From Flagellimonas_B algarum (GTDB lineage: Bacteria; Bacteroidota; Bacteroidia; Flavobacteriales; Flavobacteriaceae): DNA of 64,000 bases. The DNA is taken from positions 1,330,107-1,394,106 of the forward strand of contig NZ_JBEVTG010000002.1 of NCBI RefSeq assembly GCF_040513375.1, given 5' to 3'. A program made the translations under genes and the position numbers. A model generated the notes under the pieces. That model searched no databases. It was not told the DNA's origin and saw only the letters and a list, made by a program, of their open reading frames with translations. Positions 33,078 through 42,662 of this stretch are shown here, piece after piece; the stretch's first letter is position 1, and the number at the start of each line of letters is the position of its first letter.

Positions 33078-33947
33078 TTATTGTACTCGGGTCAAACGGT
33101 AAAATTCCTTGCGGTACTGGCTAGGGGTACACCCCTTGATCTTTTTGAAGATCCTATTGAAATTGGCGATATTGTAGAACCCGCACTTATAGGCGATTTC
33201 AGAAACACCATATTCTTCTTCGGCCAACATACGGGAGGCATTCTCGACCCGGATTTCATTCAAATATTCCACAAAAGTGCGTTCAGTGCTTTTCTTGATA
33301 AAGCGATTGAACGATACCTTGCTCATGTTCAACAAGCTCGACACTTGATCGAGGGTAATCTTATTGGCGTAATTCTCTTGGATAAAGTTGTAGAACAATT
33401 TTATCTTGTCGCTATTGTCGAAATCATCACGCGAAGTTTGCGAAATGGAAAGCAGGCGTTGGTTTTTGGTAATCGACAAGTCATATAATAAGGAGAACAA
33501 CTCCAAGAAATAGTCGATCCCCTCCAATTTGGAGACCTTCATGATCCTCGGGGCGATCTTTTGGGACTCCATCTTGTCGAAAAGGATGCCGTGTACCGAC
33601 TTCTCGAGCATCTCACGCAACGGCTTCATGATACTCCTTCGGGTCAAATTGTCTTGAAAAAGATCGTTGTGGAATTGGATGGTGACCTCGTGTACGCTGT
33701 TCGGGCAATTGTGCATCTTCCACCCATGGTACACATTCGGACCGACCAGGACCAACTCATAATCGTCGATTTCCTCGATGCTGAACCCTACGGTTCGCTG
33801 CATCCCCCTTCCATCCAGAATAAAATTCAACTCCAATTCCGGATGAAAATGAACCGGATAATCGAAGGTATCCCTGAATCGATCCATGACCAAGAAACTA
33901 TCTTGGGGGGACAGGGCGGTGATCTCACGCTGATACTTTTTTAACAT
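33078..33947 (-). CDS. AraC family transcriptional regulator
   Basis: This 289-residue regulator has an N-terminal cupin-like sensor (residues 1-140: PVHFHPELELNFILDGRG) and a C-terminal double helix-turn-helix (about 190-285: NKITLDQVSSLLNMSKVSFNRFIKKSTERTF, VSEIAYKCGFYNIANFNRIFKKIKGCTPSQYRK). It probably senses a sugar and controls both the downstream GMC operon (30-base gap) and the divergent SusC/SusD arm. TAAGTTTA at 33961-33968 on the minus strand is one mismatch from a -7 box. Confidence 0.92.
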   Translation of the reverse strand: MLKKYQREITALSPQDSFLVMDRFRDTFDYPVHFHPELELNFILDGRGMQRTVGFSIEEIDDYELVLVGPNVYHGWKMHNCPNSVHEVTIQFHNDLFQDNLTRRSIMKPLREMLEKSVHGILFDKMESQKIAPRIMKVSKLEGIDYFLELFSLLYDLSITKNQRLLSISQTSRDDFDNSDKIKLFYNFIQENYANKITLDQVSSLLNMSKVSFNRFIKKSTERTFVEYLNEIRVENASRMLAEEEYGVSEIAYKCGFYNIANFNRIFKKIKGCTPSQYRKEFYRLTRVQ

Positions 33948-34317
33948 GTCAATACTATTTTAAACTTATCTAGTATTATTTTGTCAGGTTTTATAAGGAT
34001 TAGCTCCCTCAATTTTGGACATTACACAGATAAAGTGTTAAAAAATTGCCATAAAGTACTAATAATAATTTCAATATTGCCGTATTCCAATTGGCTTTTT
34101 GAAGGATTTTATGGACAACCGTCCCTTAACAGTAGTAAAATTAACGGTTACGCCCGGTTTTTGCCGTTTTATGCCCATTTCTAAAAAATAGTATAAAAAA
34201 ATGATAATATAATACCATGCACATGCAAAGTGTTTGTATAATTTTATCACTTGTTCGGCACTTACCCTATACCGAATTGACGAACAACCGAACTATTTAA
34301 CTTAATTAATAACACTC
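33948..34317. other. Divergent regulatory region between the AraC and SusC genes
   Basis: These 370 bases are AT-rich and contain no convincing gene; a 67-codon open frame here (33981-34184) has no recognisable content. It must hold the promoters of both arms. TAATTTTA at 34239-34246 is one mismatch from a -7 box, with a 70-odd base leader to SusC. Repeats ATTGCC and TTCGG/CCGAA near 34255-34275 are too weak to call operators. Confidence 0.55.
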
Positions 34318-37300
34318 ATGATTATGAAACAAACAATCAAACGTGGCTTTTTTGCTGTGCGGAAAAGTGGCTCGTTTTGGTCAAAATCGGCGCTCAGCCT
34401 AGTCTTGACCTTGACGTTGGCACTAGCTTCCTTTACGGCCGAAGCCAATGCTCTTTCAAAAGACAAGAACTTGATTTTACCGCAATCAACGGTGACCGGT
34501 ACGGTAACGGATGCCGATGGTGCGCCCCTACCGGGTGCCAACGTTGTGGTAAAGGGTACGACCAATGGTACCCAAACCGATTTTGATGGGAATTACACCA
34601 TTGAAGCGGATGCGAATGCCACTTTGGTATTCAGCTACATTGGATTCGGCACCCAAGAAGTTGCCGTTAATGGACAAACCACTATTAACGTAGCGATGTC
34701 CGAAGATGCCAATCAGCTTTCTGAAGTGGTCGTCTTGGGGTATGCATCGCAGACCCGTGGTGATTTGACCGGATCGGTCGCTTCCGTTGATGTCTCCGAG
34801 GCTACAAAGACCCCTTTGGTCAACGCAGCTGAAGCCTTGGAAGGACGGGTAACGGGGGTTACGGTAACCAATACCGGATCACCTGGTGCAGCTCCAAAAA
34901 TCGTTATTCGTGGTTTCGGTACGAGTAACAACACCAACCCCTTATATATTATCGATGGGGTCCAGACCGATAACGCTTCGGTATTGACAAGTATCAACCC
35001 GGCCGATATCGACCAGATCAACGTATTGAAAGATGGTGCAGCGGCTATCTATGGGGCAAGGGCCTCTAATGGTGTTGTGATCATCACCACCAAAGGCGGT
35101 GGCTACAACCAAGAAAAGCCAACGGTCTCTTTTGACGTGTATACAGGTATCACCAGAGCGGTGAACGTTCCTGAACTGTTGAACGTGAACCAACATGCCG
35201 ATATGATCTTCCAAAGCTTGGCCAATGACGGTGCCACTGTTACCCACCCACAATACGGGTCGGGTGCAACACCGACTATACCATCCTCATTGATCGACTA
35301 CACCCGAGTAGCTTCGTACGATCCGATCGTAAGGGAAGCGCGTGGTGCTACGGTCACCCCAGGAGGAACGGATTGGTTGGATGCGGTAACCCAAGACGGA
35401 CAGACCCAAAACCTTTCACTTTCCATTGCCAATGGTGGTGAAACAGGACGTTATTTCCTTTCAGCGAACTATTTGAACAGGGAAGGAGTCTTCTTGGCGC
35501 ACACCTTCAAACAAGGAACCACTCGATTGAATTCAGAATTCAAGATCAGTGATAAGGTGACCATCGGAGAACACTTGAATGCTTCATTTTCAAACGGTGG
35601 AAACAACTCGACCCGTGTCAATGACGCCTTGCGTATGAGCCCGCTGATTCCCGTCTATGATGACGAAGGGGATTTCGCAGGAACCGGTGGACCCGGACTG
35701 AGTAACACCCGTAGCCCTGTTGCCCAATTGCTACGGGCGCAAGACGATTTCAACAAAACCTTCAGGGTGTTCGGGGATGTCTATCTTGCTGCCGAAATCC
35801 ACGATGGTCTTACATTCAAAACCACCTTCAGTGGGAATATCGAAAACTTTGACCAACGGGTCTTCCAGGCATTGGATCCAGAACACATCGAGCCGTTAAG
35901 CACCAATACGCTTCGCGAGCAGAACATCCAGAACTTCAACTGGACTTGGAACAATACCCTGAACTACTCCAAGATCTTCGGAGACCATAATGTGAACATT
36001 CTTGCAGGTCTTGAAGCCGTGGAAGAAGGAAGCAAAGGAAAGCAAATCAGCAGGAACGGATTCCTATTCGAGACTCCTGACTTTTACCTCTTGAGTAATG
36101 GTAGCGGTACCCCGAACGTTGATTTTGCGTTCGATGGGGAGAATTCATTGTTCTCCATCTTCGGTACGGCCAACTATTCTTATAAGGGCAAGTACTTTGC
36201 AACGGTTACGGTACGGAATGATAAGTCTTCCCGTTTCCTAGGGGATAACCAAAGCCAAACCTTCCCATCGTTTAGTGCGGGCTGGTTGATCAGTGATGAA
36301 GATTTCTTCCCGCAAGATTCGTTCGTAAGCCGATTGAAGTTAAAAGGTTCTTGGGGGCAATTGGGTAACCAAACCTTGCCGATCAGTAACCCGACCATCA
36401 ACGTGTCGAACTTGAGCGAGACCTTGGCGAACTATTCCTTGAACGGAAGTACGATCGCTACCGGTGCGATTTTAAGCCAAGTGGGTAACCCAAATTTGAA
36501 ATGGGAGACCAGCCAGACAACGAACATCGGTATCGAGGCCGGGTTCTTCAACAATGACCTTTTCGTATCGTTCGAATGGTTCGACATCGACACCAAGGAT
36601 TTGATCACGCGTGACAACAGTCTTATCAGTACGACCGCTATCGATGCGGCCGCACCATTGGTGAACCTAGGGGACATCCAAAACACCGGTTTTGATTTGG
36701 CCATCGGGTACAACCACTCAACAAGTTATGGGCTTAACTACGGAATTCAAGCGAATATCTCAAGATATAAGAACGAAGTCCAAAGCTTGATCAGTGACTT
36801 CCAGATCGGTCGTACCGACTTGCGAGGTGGTGCGGTAACCCGAACTGAAGTGGGCCAACCGATTTCTTTCTTCTACGGAAGGGAAGTGACCGGTTTCGAC
36901 GGCGATGGTCGTTTCACCTATCGTGATGTCAATGGTGACGGGGTCATCGATGATGACAATGACAGAACACAAATCGGTTCTCCACACCCTGATTTCACGT
37001 ATGGTATCAATCTGACAGCAGACTACAAAGGATTCGATATTTCGGCCTTCTTCTCCGGTTCACAAGGAAACGACGTGTACAACTACGAGAAGATCTTTAC
37101 CGATTTCCCGACCTTCTTCAACGGTAACAGAAGCACCAGGGTTTTGGATTCATGGACACCAAGCAATACGGATGCAACTTTGCCAGCGCTTAGTCAAACC
37201 ATCCAAAATGCTGAAACACAACCTAATTCATATTTTGTCGAGGACGCATCCTTTTTGCGTTTGAAGAATCTACAGATTGGATATACCTTCTCGGATAACA

Positions 37301-37494
37301 TTGCCAACAGTATGGGAATGGAGTCTTTTAGGGTGTATATCCAAGGAACCAATCTCTTTACAATAACCGACTATGAAGGTTTTGACCCAGAAGTCATTTC
37401 AAACGACAACTTGTCTTTGGGTATTGATTTTGGAAACTTTGGACCTTATCCAGTGTCCCAAATTTTGACTGTTGGTATTAACACAAAATTCTAA
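34318..37494 (+). CDS. SusC/RagA family TonB-linked outer-membrane protein
   Basis: This 1058-residue TonB-dependent transporter begins with a signal-like hydrophobic stretch, then a CarboxypepD_reg-like N-terminal domain (TVTGTVTDADGAPLPGANVVVKGTTNG, DFDGNYTIEA), the plug (VVLGYASQTRGDLTGSV, IRGFG.., PLYIIDG) and a beta-barrel ending in VGINTKF. It lets oligosaccharides or other bulky nutrients through the outer membrane, energised by TonB/ExbBD. The ATG at 34318 is followed two codons later by a second ATG. The SusD-type partner begins four bases after the stop. Confidence 0.96.
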   Translation: MIMKQTIKRGFFAVRKSGSFWSKSALSLVLTLTLALASFTAEANALSKDKNLILPQSTVTGTVTDADGAPLPGANVVVKGTTNGTQTDFDGNYTIEADANATLVFSYIGFGTQEVAVNGQTTINVAMSEDANQLSEVVVLGYASQTRGDLTGSVASVDVSEATKTPLVNAAEALEGRVTGVTVTNTGSPGAAPKIVIRGFGTSNNTNPLYIIDGVQTDNASVLTSINPADIDQINVLKDGAAAIYGARASNGVVIITTKGGGYNQEKPTVSFDVYTGITRAVNVPELLNVNQHADMIFQSLANDGATVTHPQYGSGATPTIPSSLIDYTRVASYDPIVREARGATVTPGGTDWLDAVTQDGQTQNLSLSIANGGETGRYFLSANYLNREGVFLAHTFKQGTTRLNSEFKISDKVTIGEHLNASFSNGGNNSTRVNDALRMSPLIPVYDDEGDFAGTGGPGLSNTRSPVAQLLRAQDDFNKTFRVFGDVYLAAEIHDGLTFKTTFSGNIENFDQRVFQALDPEHIEPLSTNTLREQNIQNFNWTWNNTLNYSKIFGDHNVNILAGLEAVEEGSKGKQISRNGFLFETPDFYLLSNGSGTPNVDFAFDGENSLFSIFGTANYSYKGKYFATVTVRNDKSSRFLGDNQSQTFPSFSAGWLISDEDFFPQDSFVSRLKLKGSWGQLGNQTLPISNPTINVSNLSETLANYSLNGSTIATGAILSQVGNPNLKWETSQTTNIGIEAGFFNNDLFVSFEWFDIDTKDLITRDNSLISTTAIDAAAPLVNLGDIQNTGFDLAIGYNHSTSYGLNYGIQANISRYKNEVQSLISDFQIGRTDLRGGAVTRTEVGQPISFFYGREVTGFDGDGRFTYRDVNGDGVIDDDNDRTQIGSPHPDFTYGINLTADYKGFDISAFFSGSQGNDVYNYEKIFTDFPTFFNGNRSTRVLDSWTPSNTDATLPALSQTIQNAETQPNSYFVEDASFLRLKNLQIGYTFSDNIANSMGMESFRVYIQGTNLFTITDYEGFDPEVISNDNLSLGIDFGNFGPYPVSQILTVGINTKF

Positions 37495-37498
37495 AAAA

Positions 37499-39187
37499 AT
37501 GAAAAAGAAACTAATGTATTGTTTAGCGCTGCTTGCCGTCTGTATCGGCTGTGGCGATGATTTCACCGACAAACCGGCCATTGGGGCGTTGAGTGATGAT
37601 GCCTTGGCCAATGCCCAGGGTGTCGATCTGTTACTCGTTGGTGCGTATTCCGCACTTGACGGGATCCGAAACAACCAGGGAGCTGCCGACTGGACGGTCA
37701 GTGGTGATAACTGGTGGTTCGATGTGATTTCGGATGATGCCCATAAAGGGAGTACCGATGGGGATCAGGCGGATCTGTTCCTCCTGGAAACCTACGATTG
37801 GACCAGTGCCAATCCTTATATTTTCGGAAAATGGAACGGCTTGTTCGCAGGGGTAAACCGTGCCAACGCCGTAATCTCATTGATCGCTTCTTTGGAAGAT
37901 GGTGATTTTAGCGGTCCATTGGCCGAAGCCAGGTTCTTGAGAGCCCATTTCAACTTCGAATTGCAGAAGATCTATGTGAACGTTCCGTATATCTCAGAAG
38001 AGAATTTCGCGGCTACTGAGTTCAACCAACCGAACCCAGGGGCTATTTGGGAACAAATCGAAGCCGATTTCCAATATGCGGTCGACAACCTTCCGAACTC
38101 TCAAGCTGATGTCGGACGTCCAACCGCTTGGGCCGCAAAAGCCTTTTTGGGAAAAGTACACTTGTACCAATCCGATTGGGGGCAAGCCCTTTCCTTGTTG
38201 CAAGATGTCATCAACAACGGACCCTATGCCTTGAACGCCGAGTTCTTGGATAATTTTAGCGTTGCTGGTGACAACAGTGCCGAATCGGTATTCGCAATCC
38301 AGTTTACCACCGATTCAGGACAGTCTTTCAATGGTAACCGAGGAGGTACGTTGAACTTCCCGAACCCAGGTCCGTTCGGTTCTTGTTGTGGGTTCTACCA
38401 GCCATCACAGGATTTGGCGAATGCCTACCAAACCGATGGCACCGGGCTACCGTTATTGGATACGTTTAACCAAACCGATATCGCCAATGATTATGGGGTA
38501 GAAAGTGCGGATGCCTTTACCACCCATACCGGGCCGCTAGATCCTAGGATCGATTACACCATCGGAAGAAGGGGTATCGACTACAACGGTTATGGCATGC
38601 ATATCGGTAAAGATTGGATTCGTGCCAGTTTCGCCGATATCTCTGGACCGTACCTTCCAAAAAAGAACGTCTATCAATCCGGCGAGAGTGCCAACCAAGG
38701 AACAGGTGCTTGGGGGCAACAGCATTCAGGGATCAATTATCATTTCATGCGCTATGCGGATGTCTTATTAATGGCCGCTGAAGCTGCTGTCGAAACCGGC
38801 GATTTGGGTACGGCCTTGAATTATGTGAACCAAGTCCGTGACCGCGCCAAGAACATGAGCTATGTTCAAAATATGGCCGGTGATGCCGATGCCGCGAACT
38901 ACCAGATCGAACCGTATCCGGCCTTCGCGGATGCCGGGTTCGCCAGACAAGCCGTCCGCTTCGAAAGAAGATTGGAATTGGCGATGGAAGGTCACCGTTT
39001 GTTCGACTTGAGAAGATGGGGCGTTACTGTCGATATATTGAACGAGTACGTGCAGAATGAAGCCCGTACCATAGGAAACTTCGGGACCAAAGCCAATCCC
39101 TACGAAGCTAGGATGGATTTGTTACCTATACCGATTACAGCTATAGATTTAAGTGGTGGCGTGCTCACCCAAAACCCAGGATTTTAA
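37499..39187 (+). CDS. SusD/RagB family nutrient-binding lipoprotein
   Basis: This 562-residue surface lipoprotein (lipobox VCIGC) pairs with the SusC just upstream. The tetratricopeptide-rich fold shows in AEARFLRAHFNFELQKIYVNVPYI and the C-terminal RFERRLELAMEGHRLFDLRRWG motif, a SusD hallmark. It captures the ligand over the SusC lid. ATG 37499 lies four bases after the SusC stop; the longer frame from 37472 runs inside SusC. A strong terminator follows. Confidence 0.95.
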   Translation: MKKKLMYCLALLAVCIGCGDDFTDKPAIGALSDDALANAQGVDLLLVGAYSALDGIRNNQGAADWTVSGDNWWFDVISDDAHKGSTDGDQADLFLLETYDWTSANPYIFGKWNGLFAGVNRANAVISLIASLEDGDFSGPLAEARFLRAHFNFELQKIYVNVPYISEENFAATEFNQPNPGAIWEQIEADFQYAVDNLPNSQADVGRPTAWAAKAFLGKVHLYQSDWGQALSLLQDVINNGPYALNAEFLDNFSVAGDNSAESVFAIQFTTDSGQSFNGNRGGTLNFPNPGPFGSCCGFYQPSQDLANAYQTDGTGLPLLDTFNQTDIANDYGVESADAFTTHTGPLDPRIDYTIGRRGIDYNGYGMHIGKDWIRASFADISGPYLPKKNVYQSGESANQGTGAWGQQHSGINYHFMRYADVLLMAAEAAVETGDLGTALNYVNQVRDRAKNMSYVQNMAGDADAANYQIEPYPAFADAGFARQAVRFERRLELAMEGHRLFDLRRWGVTVDILNEYVQNEARTIGNFGTKANPYEARMDLLPIPITAIDLSGGVLTQNPGF

Positions 39188-39224
39188 GTTTAGTTGAGTT
39201 TTATTAGTTTAAGTTTAGCTGCAG

Positions 39225-39256
39225 AAACAGGGCGTTGTAATGATGCCCTGTTTTTT
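39225..39256 (+). terminator. Rho-independent terminator after SusD
   Basis: AAACAGGGC (39225-39233) pairs with GCCCTGTTT (39245-39253), followed by T. It separates SusCD from the FG-GAP gene, which may have its own promoter or be reached by readthrough. Confidence 0.75.
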
Positions 39257-39301
39257 GTTTCCCCTTTTCCCTACCTTAGCATAAAGACGAGATAACGATT
39301 T

Positions 39302-42300
39302 ATGAAAATGCCCAGAATTCCCCTCTTTATCGGGCTCTTTGCATTGCTCCTTGCAGCGGGTAGCTGCACGGAATCCAAAGAGACGAAAACCGCTTCCAAT
39401 CCCATATTCGCAAAATTGGAGGCCCCACGAACGAATATCGATTTTACCAATACCCTGACCGAAAACGATTCCCTTAACTACTTTACGTACGCCTACATAT
39501 ACATGGGCGGCGGAGTTTCGGCCGGCGATATCAACAATGACGGGTTGATCGATCTGTTCTTTACCGGAAATATGGTCCCCAATAAACTATACCTCAACAA
39601 AGGCAACTTGGAATTCGAAGACATTTCGGATTCGGCTGGCATTGCCGGGGATTCCCGATGGTACACCGGCACCACCATGGCCGATGTGAACAATGATGGC
39701 TTTTTGGATATCTATTGTTCGGTTGGGGGCAAGTTCGGCCCAAAAGAAAACCAACTGTTCATCAACAACGGCGACAACACCTTCACCGAGCAAGCCGAAG
39801 CGTATGGCATCGCCGATACCGCCAATAGCGTTCAGGCTTCTTTTTTCGACTACGATCTCGACGGGGATCTTGACCTCTACGTAGCGAATTACCCCCCTAC
39901 CCGATTCAATGCGCCGAATTTCTATTACCGCATGAAGCAGATGAACGCCTCCGAATTGGAAACCGACAAGTTGTTCAAAAACGAAAACGGTCACTTCATC
40001 GATGTGACCAACGAAGCCGGTCTAAAAACCTTCGGACTGTCGCTGAGTGTCACCGTAAGCGACCTTAACCAAGATGGATGGCCCGATCTTTATATCTCCA
40101 ACGATTTCAGTTCGCCGGATTACCTCTTTTACAACAATCAAGACGGTACGTTTACCGAAGCCGTCAAACAAAGCACCAAAAACACTTCCTTCTACGGAAT
40201 GGGGGTCGACATCGCGGACTTCAACAACGATGCCTTACCCGATATACTCCAGGTCGACATGACCTCCCAAGTCAACCGACGGGCGAAAGCCAATATGGCC
40301 AGCATGAACCCACAGCTTTTTTGGAGCACGGTCAATGCCGGGTTCCATTACCAATACATGCAAAACAGCCTGCAACTGAACAATGGCACCTTGCGTGACT
40401 CCGTGGCCGATTTTAGTAATGTTTCGCGCCTTGCCGGGGTCTCTTCGACCGACTGGAGCTGGGGACCCTTGTTCGCAGACCTTGATAACGATGGCTGGAA
40501 AGACATTTTTATTTCGAATGGCACCCGCAGGGAGATCAACAATCGGGACTATTTCCTGGAAATTGAAAAAAACGGTGTCCACCAAGACAGTACTTTGGAA
40601 AAAACCTTGCAGATCCCCTCGGAGAAAATCGATAATTACGTTTTCAAAAACAACCGTGACTTGACCTTTGCGAAAATGAACCAAGATTGGGGCATCGAAC
40701 ACAAAGGGTTCTCAAACGGCTGTGTGTATGTCGATCTCGATAACGATGGTGATTTGGAGATCGTAACCAACAACATCGATGATAAAGCAGGCGTTTTCGA
40801 AAACAAAAGCGCTGAAAACAGTCATCATTTAAGCCTATCGTTCAAAGGTTCGGACTTGAACCCCTTTGGCCTTGGCACCAAGGTATACCTCTACCACCAA
40901 GGCACCGCGCAGTATCAAGAACTGACCTTGACCCGTGGTTTTCAGTCCTCGGTTGCCCCACGACTTCATTTTGGCCTTGGCGATACCGAGGCCATCGATT
41001 CCCTCAAGATCGTTTGGCCTGACCGTAGCGAGCAACTATTCAAAAATCCGGATATTGATACCCAATTGATCGCCGATTACAAGGATGCCGTTACAGCGGA
41101 TGAATTGAAGGAAGCGTCCCTTGGGCTTTTTGATAATTTATTGGCCGATGAACTTCCGATCGAACATCGTCATATTGAAAACTATTACGATGATTTCGTG
41201 AATGAAGTGCTGTTGCCCCATCAGACCTCCATGTTCGGTCCGAATATCGCTGCTGGGGATTTGAACGGAGATGGTCTTGATGACCTCGTCGTAGGGGCCG
41301 CTGCCCAAAATACAACGACCCTATATTTCCAAACCGCCTCCGGCTTTGGAGAAGGCATAAAAACACCTTTCACTTTGGATAGTGCTTCTGAAGACATGGG
41401 CATCCATATTTTCGATGCCGATATGGATGGGGATGAAGATATTTACATTGTCAGCGGGGGCAACGAGTTCTCCCCCACGGCCAAGCCATTGCAAGATCGG
41501 CTCTATATCAATGACGGAAAGGGCAACTTCGAAAAATCGATGACGGCCCTGCCCGAAATGTTGACCAGCGGATCTCGCGCTCATAGCCATGATTTCGATA
41601 AGGATGGTGACCTCGATCTCTTTGTAGGTGGTCGCTTGATACCGGGCAACTACCCATCACCGGCCGACAGTTACCTGCTAGAGAATATCGGTCAAAACGG
41701 GGAAGCCCGTTTTGTGGATGCCACCGAAAAGTTGGCCCCTTTTCTCAAAAAATCAGGCATGGTCACCGATGCCATCTGGACGGATTTCAATAATGATGGT
41801 TGGACGGACCTCATCGTTATCGGTGAATGGATGGGCATTCGGGTCTTACAGAACGAGGAGGGCTATTTCTCCGAAGTTTCGGAAAGCTGGGGCACCCAAG
41901 ACAGTACCGGATGGTGGTTCAGTATCGTTGATGGTGATTTCGACAATGATGGGGATACCGATTATATCGTCGGTAATCTGGGCCTCAATTACAAGTACAA
42001 AGCTTCGGATGACGCGACCTTTGATATCTTCTTCAACGATTTCGACAACAATTACAAAGGCGATATCGTCTTGAGTTATTTCAATGAAGGGGAACAGTTT
42101 CCAGTCCGTGGAAGGGAGTGTTCGTCCCAACAGATTCCCGGCATCAAACAGAAGTTCAAGGATTACGAATCCTTTTCAACGGCAACCCTCGAAGATGTGT
42201 ATACTGAAGAAGATCTGGACAATTCCTTGCACTACCAAGTGAAATCTTTTGCCAGCGTGTATCTGGAAAACGACAATGGGACCTTCAGGCGCCATGCCCT

Positions 42301-42622
42301 TCCGAACATGGCCCAGCTTTCTTCGATCAACCAGTTGTTGACCGAGGATTTCAACGGCGATGGCAATTTGGACGTTTTGTTGGTCGGCAACCTTCATTCT
42401 TCGGAAGTCGAAACACCTCGAAACGATGCCAGTACGGGCCTTTTATTGCTCGGTGATGGTCAAGGTGGTTTTGAAGTGGAACACGCTCGTAACAGCGGTT
42501 TTTACGCCCCTGGAGACGTCAAGGACATGGTCAAGCTACGCATTGGGGAAAAAGAAGTGATCGCGATCGCCAAGAATTCGGACTATCTACAGTTTTTGGA
42601 ACAAAAAAGAGGGCTGCCCTAA
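39302..42622 (+). CDS. FG-GAP/VCBS repeat and ASPIC/UnbV (CRTAC1-like) lipoprotein
   Basis: This 1106-residue lipoprotein (signal ending LLAAGSC) is built of calcium-binding FG-GAP repeats of the D-x-[ND]-x-DG-x-x-D type: GDINNDGLIDLFF, ADVNNDGFLDIYC, DYDLDGDLDLYVAN, DLNQDGWPDLYISNDF and DLDNDGDLEIVTNN in the first half, and GDLNGDGLDDLVVG, DADMDGDEDIYIVSGG and DGDFDNDGDTDYIVGN in the second. Between them is a UnbV/ASPIC-type segment (LGTKVYLYHQGTAQYQELTLTRGFQSS). These proteins form beta-propellers on the cell surface. Their role beside SusCD pairs is unknown. The GC-rich stop region can form a hairpin with C-rich sequence at 42627-42632. Confidence 0.9.
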   Translation: MKMPRIPLFIGLFALLLAAGSCTESKETKTASNPIFAKLEAPRTNIDFTNTLTENDSLNYFTYAYIYMGGGVSAGDINNDGLIDLFFTGNMVPNKLYLNKGNLEFEDISDSAGIAGDSRWYTGTTMADVNNDGFLDIYCSVGGKFGPKENQLFINNGDNTFTEQAEAYGIADTANSVQASFFDYDLDGDLDLYVANYPPTRFNAPNFYYRMKQMNASELETDKLFKNENGHFIDVTNEAGLKTFGLSLSVTVSDLNQDGWPDLYISNDFSSPDYLFYNNQDGTFTEAVKQSTKNTSFYGMGVDIADFNNDALPDILQVDMTSQVNRRAKANMASMNPQLFWSTVNAGFHYQYMQNSLQLNNGTLRDSVADFSNVSRLAGVSSTDWSWGPLFADLDNDGWKDIFISNGTRREINNRDYFLEIEKNGVHQDSTLEKTLQIPSEKIDNYVFKNNRDLTFAKMNQDWGIEHKGFSNGCVYVDLDNDGDLEIVTNNIDDKAGVFENKSAENSHHLSLSFKGSDLNPFGLGTKVYLYHQGTAQYQELTLTRGFQSSVAPRLHFGLGDTEAIDSLKIVWPDRSEQLFKNPDIDTQLIADYKDAVTADELKEASLGLFDNLLADELPIEHRHIENYYDDFVNEVLLPHQTSMFGPNIAAGDLNGDGLDDLVVGAAAQNTTTLYFQTASGFGEGIKTPFTLDSASEDMGIHIFDADMDGDEDIYIVSGGNEFSPTAKPLQDRLYINDGKGNFEKSMTALPEMLTSGSRAHSHDFDKDGDLDLFVGGRLIPGNYPSPADSYLLENIGQNGEARFVDATEKLAPFLKKSGMVTDAIWTDFNNDGWTDLIVIGEWMGIRVLQNEEGYFSEVSESWGTQDSTGWWFSIVDGDFDNDGDTDYIVGNLGLNYKYKASDDATFDIFFNDFDNNYKGDIVLSYFNEGEQFPVRGRECSSQQIPGIKQKFKDYESFSTATLEDVYTEEDLDNSLHYQVKSFASVYLENDNGTFRRHALPNMAQLSSINQLLTEDFNGDGNLDVLLVGNLHSSEVETPRNDASTGLLLLGDGQGGFEVEHARNSGFYAPGDVKDMVKLRIGEKEVIAIAKNSDYLQFLEQKRGLP

Positions 42623-42662
42623 CAGACAGCCCCCTTTAACCAATCACTTAAATTGAAAAAAA

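Noticed and set aside
33981..34184. A 67-codon plus-strand frame in the AraC/SusC gap
   Set aside because: The AT-rich sequence gives low-complexity hydrophobic text with no signal peptide or homologous motif. Treated as non-coding regulatory DNA.
42611..42637. GC-rich hairpin at the end of the FG-GAP lipoprotein as a terminator
   Set aside because: GGGCTG/CAGCCC overlaps the stop codon and the T-run is short, so I did not list it as a terminator.
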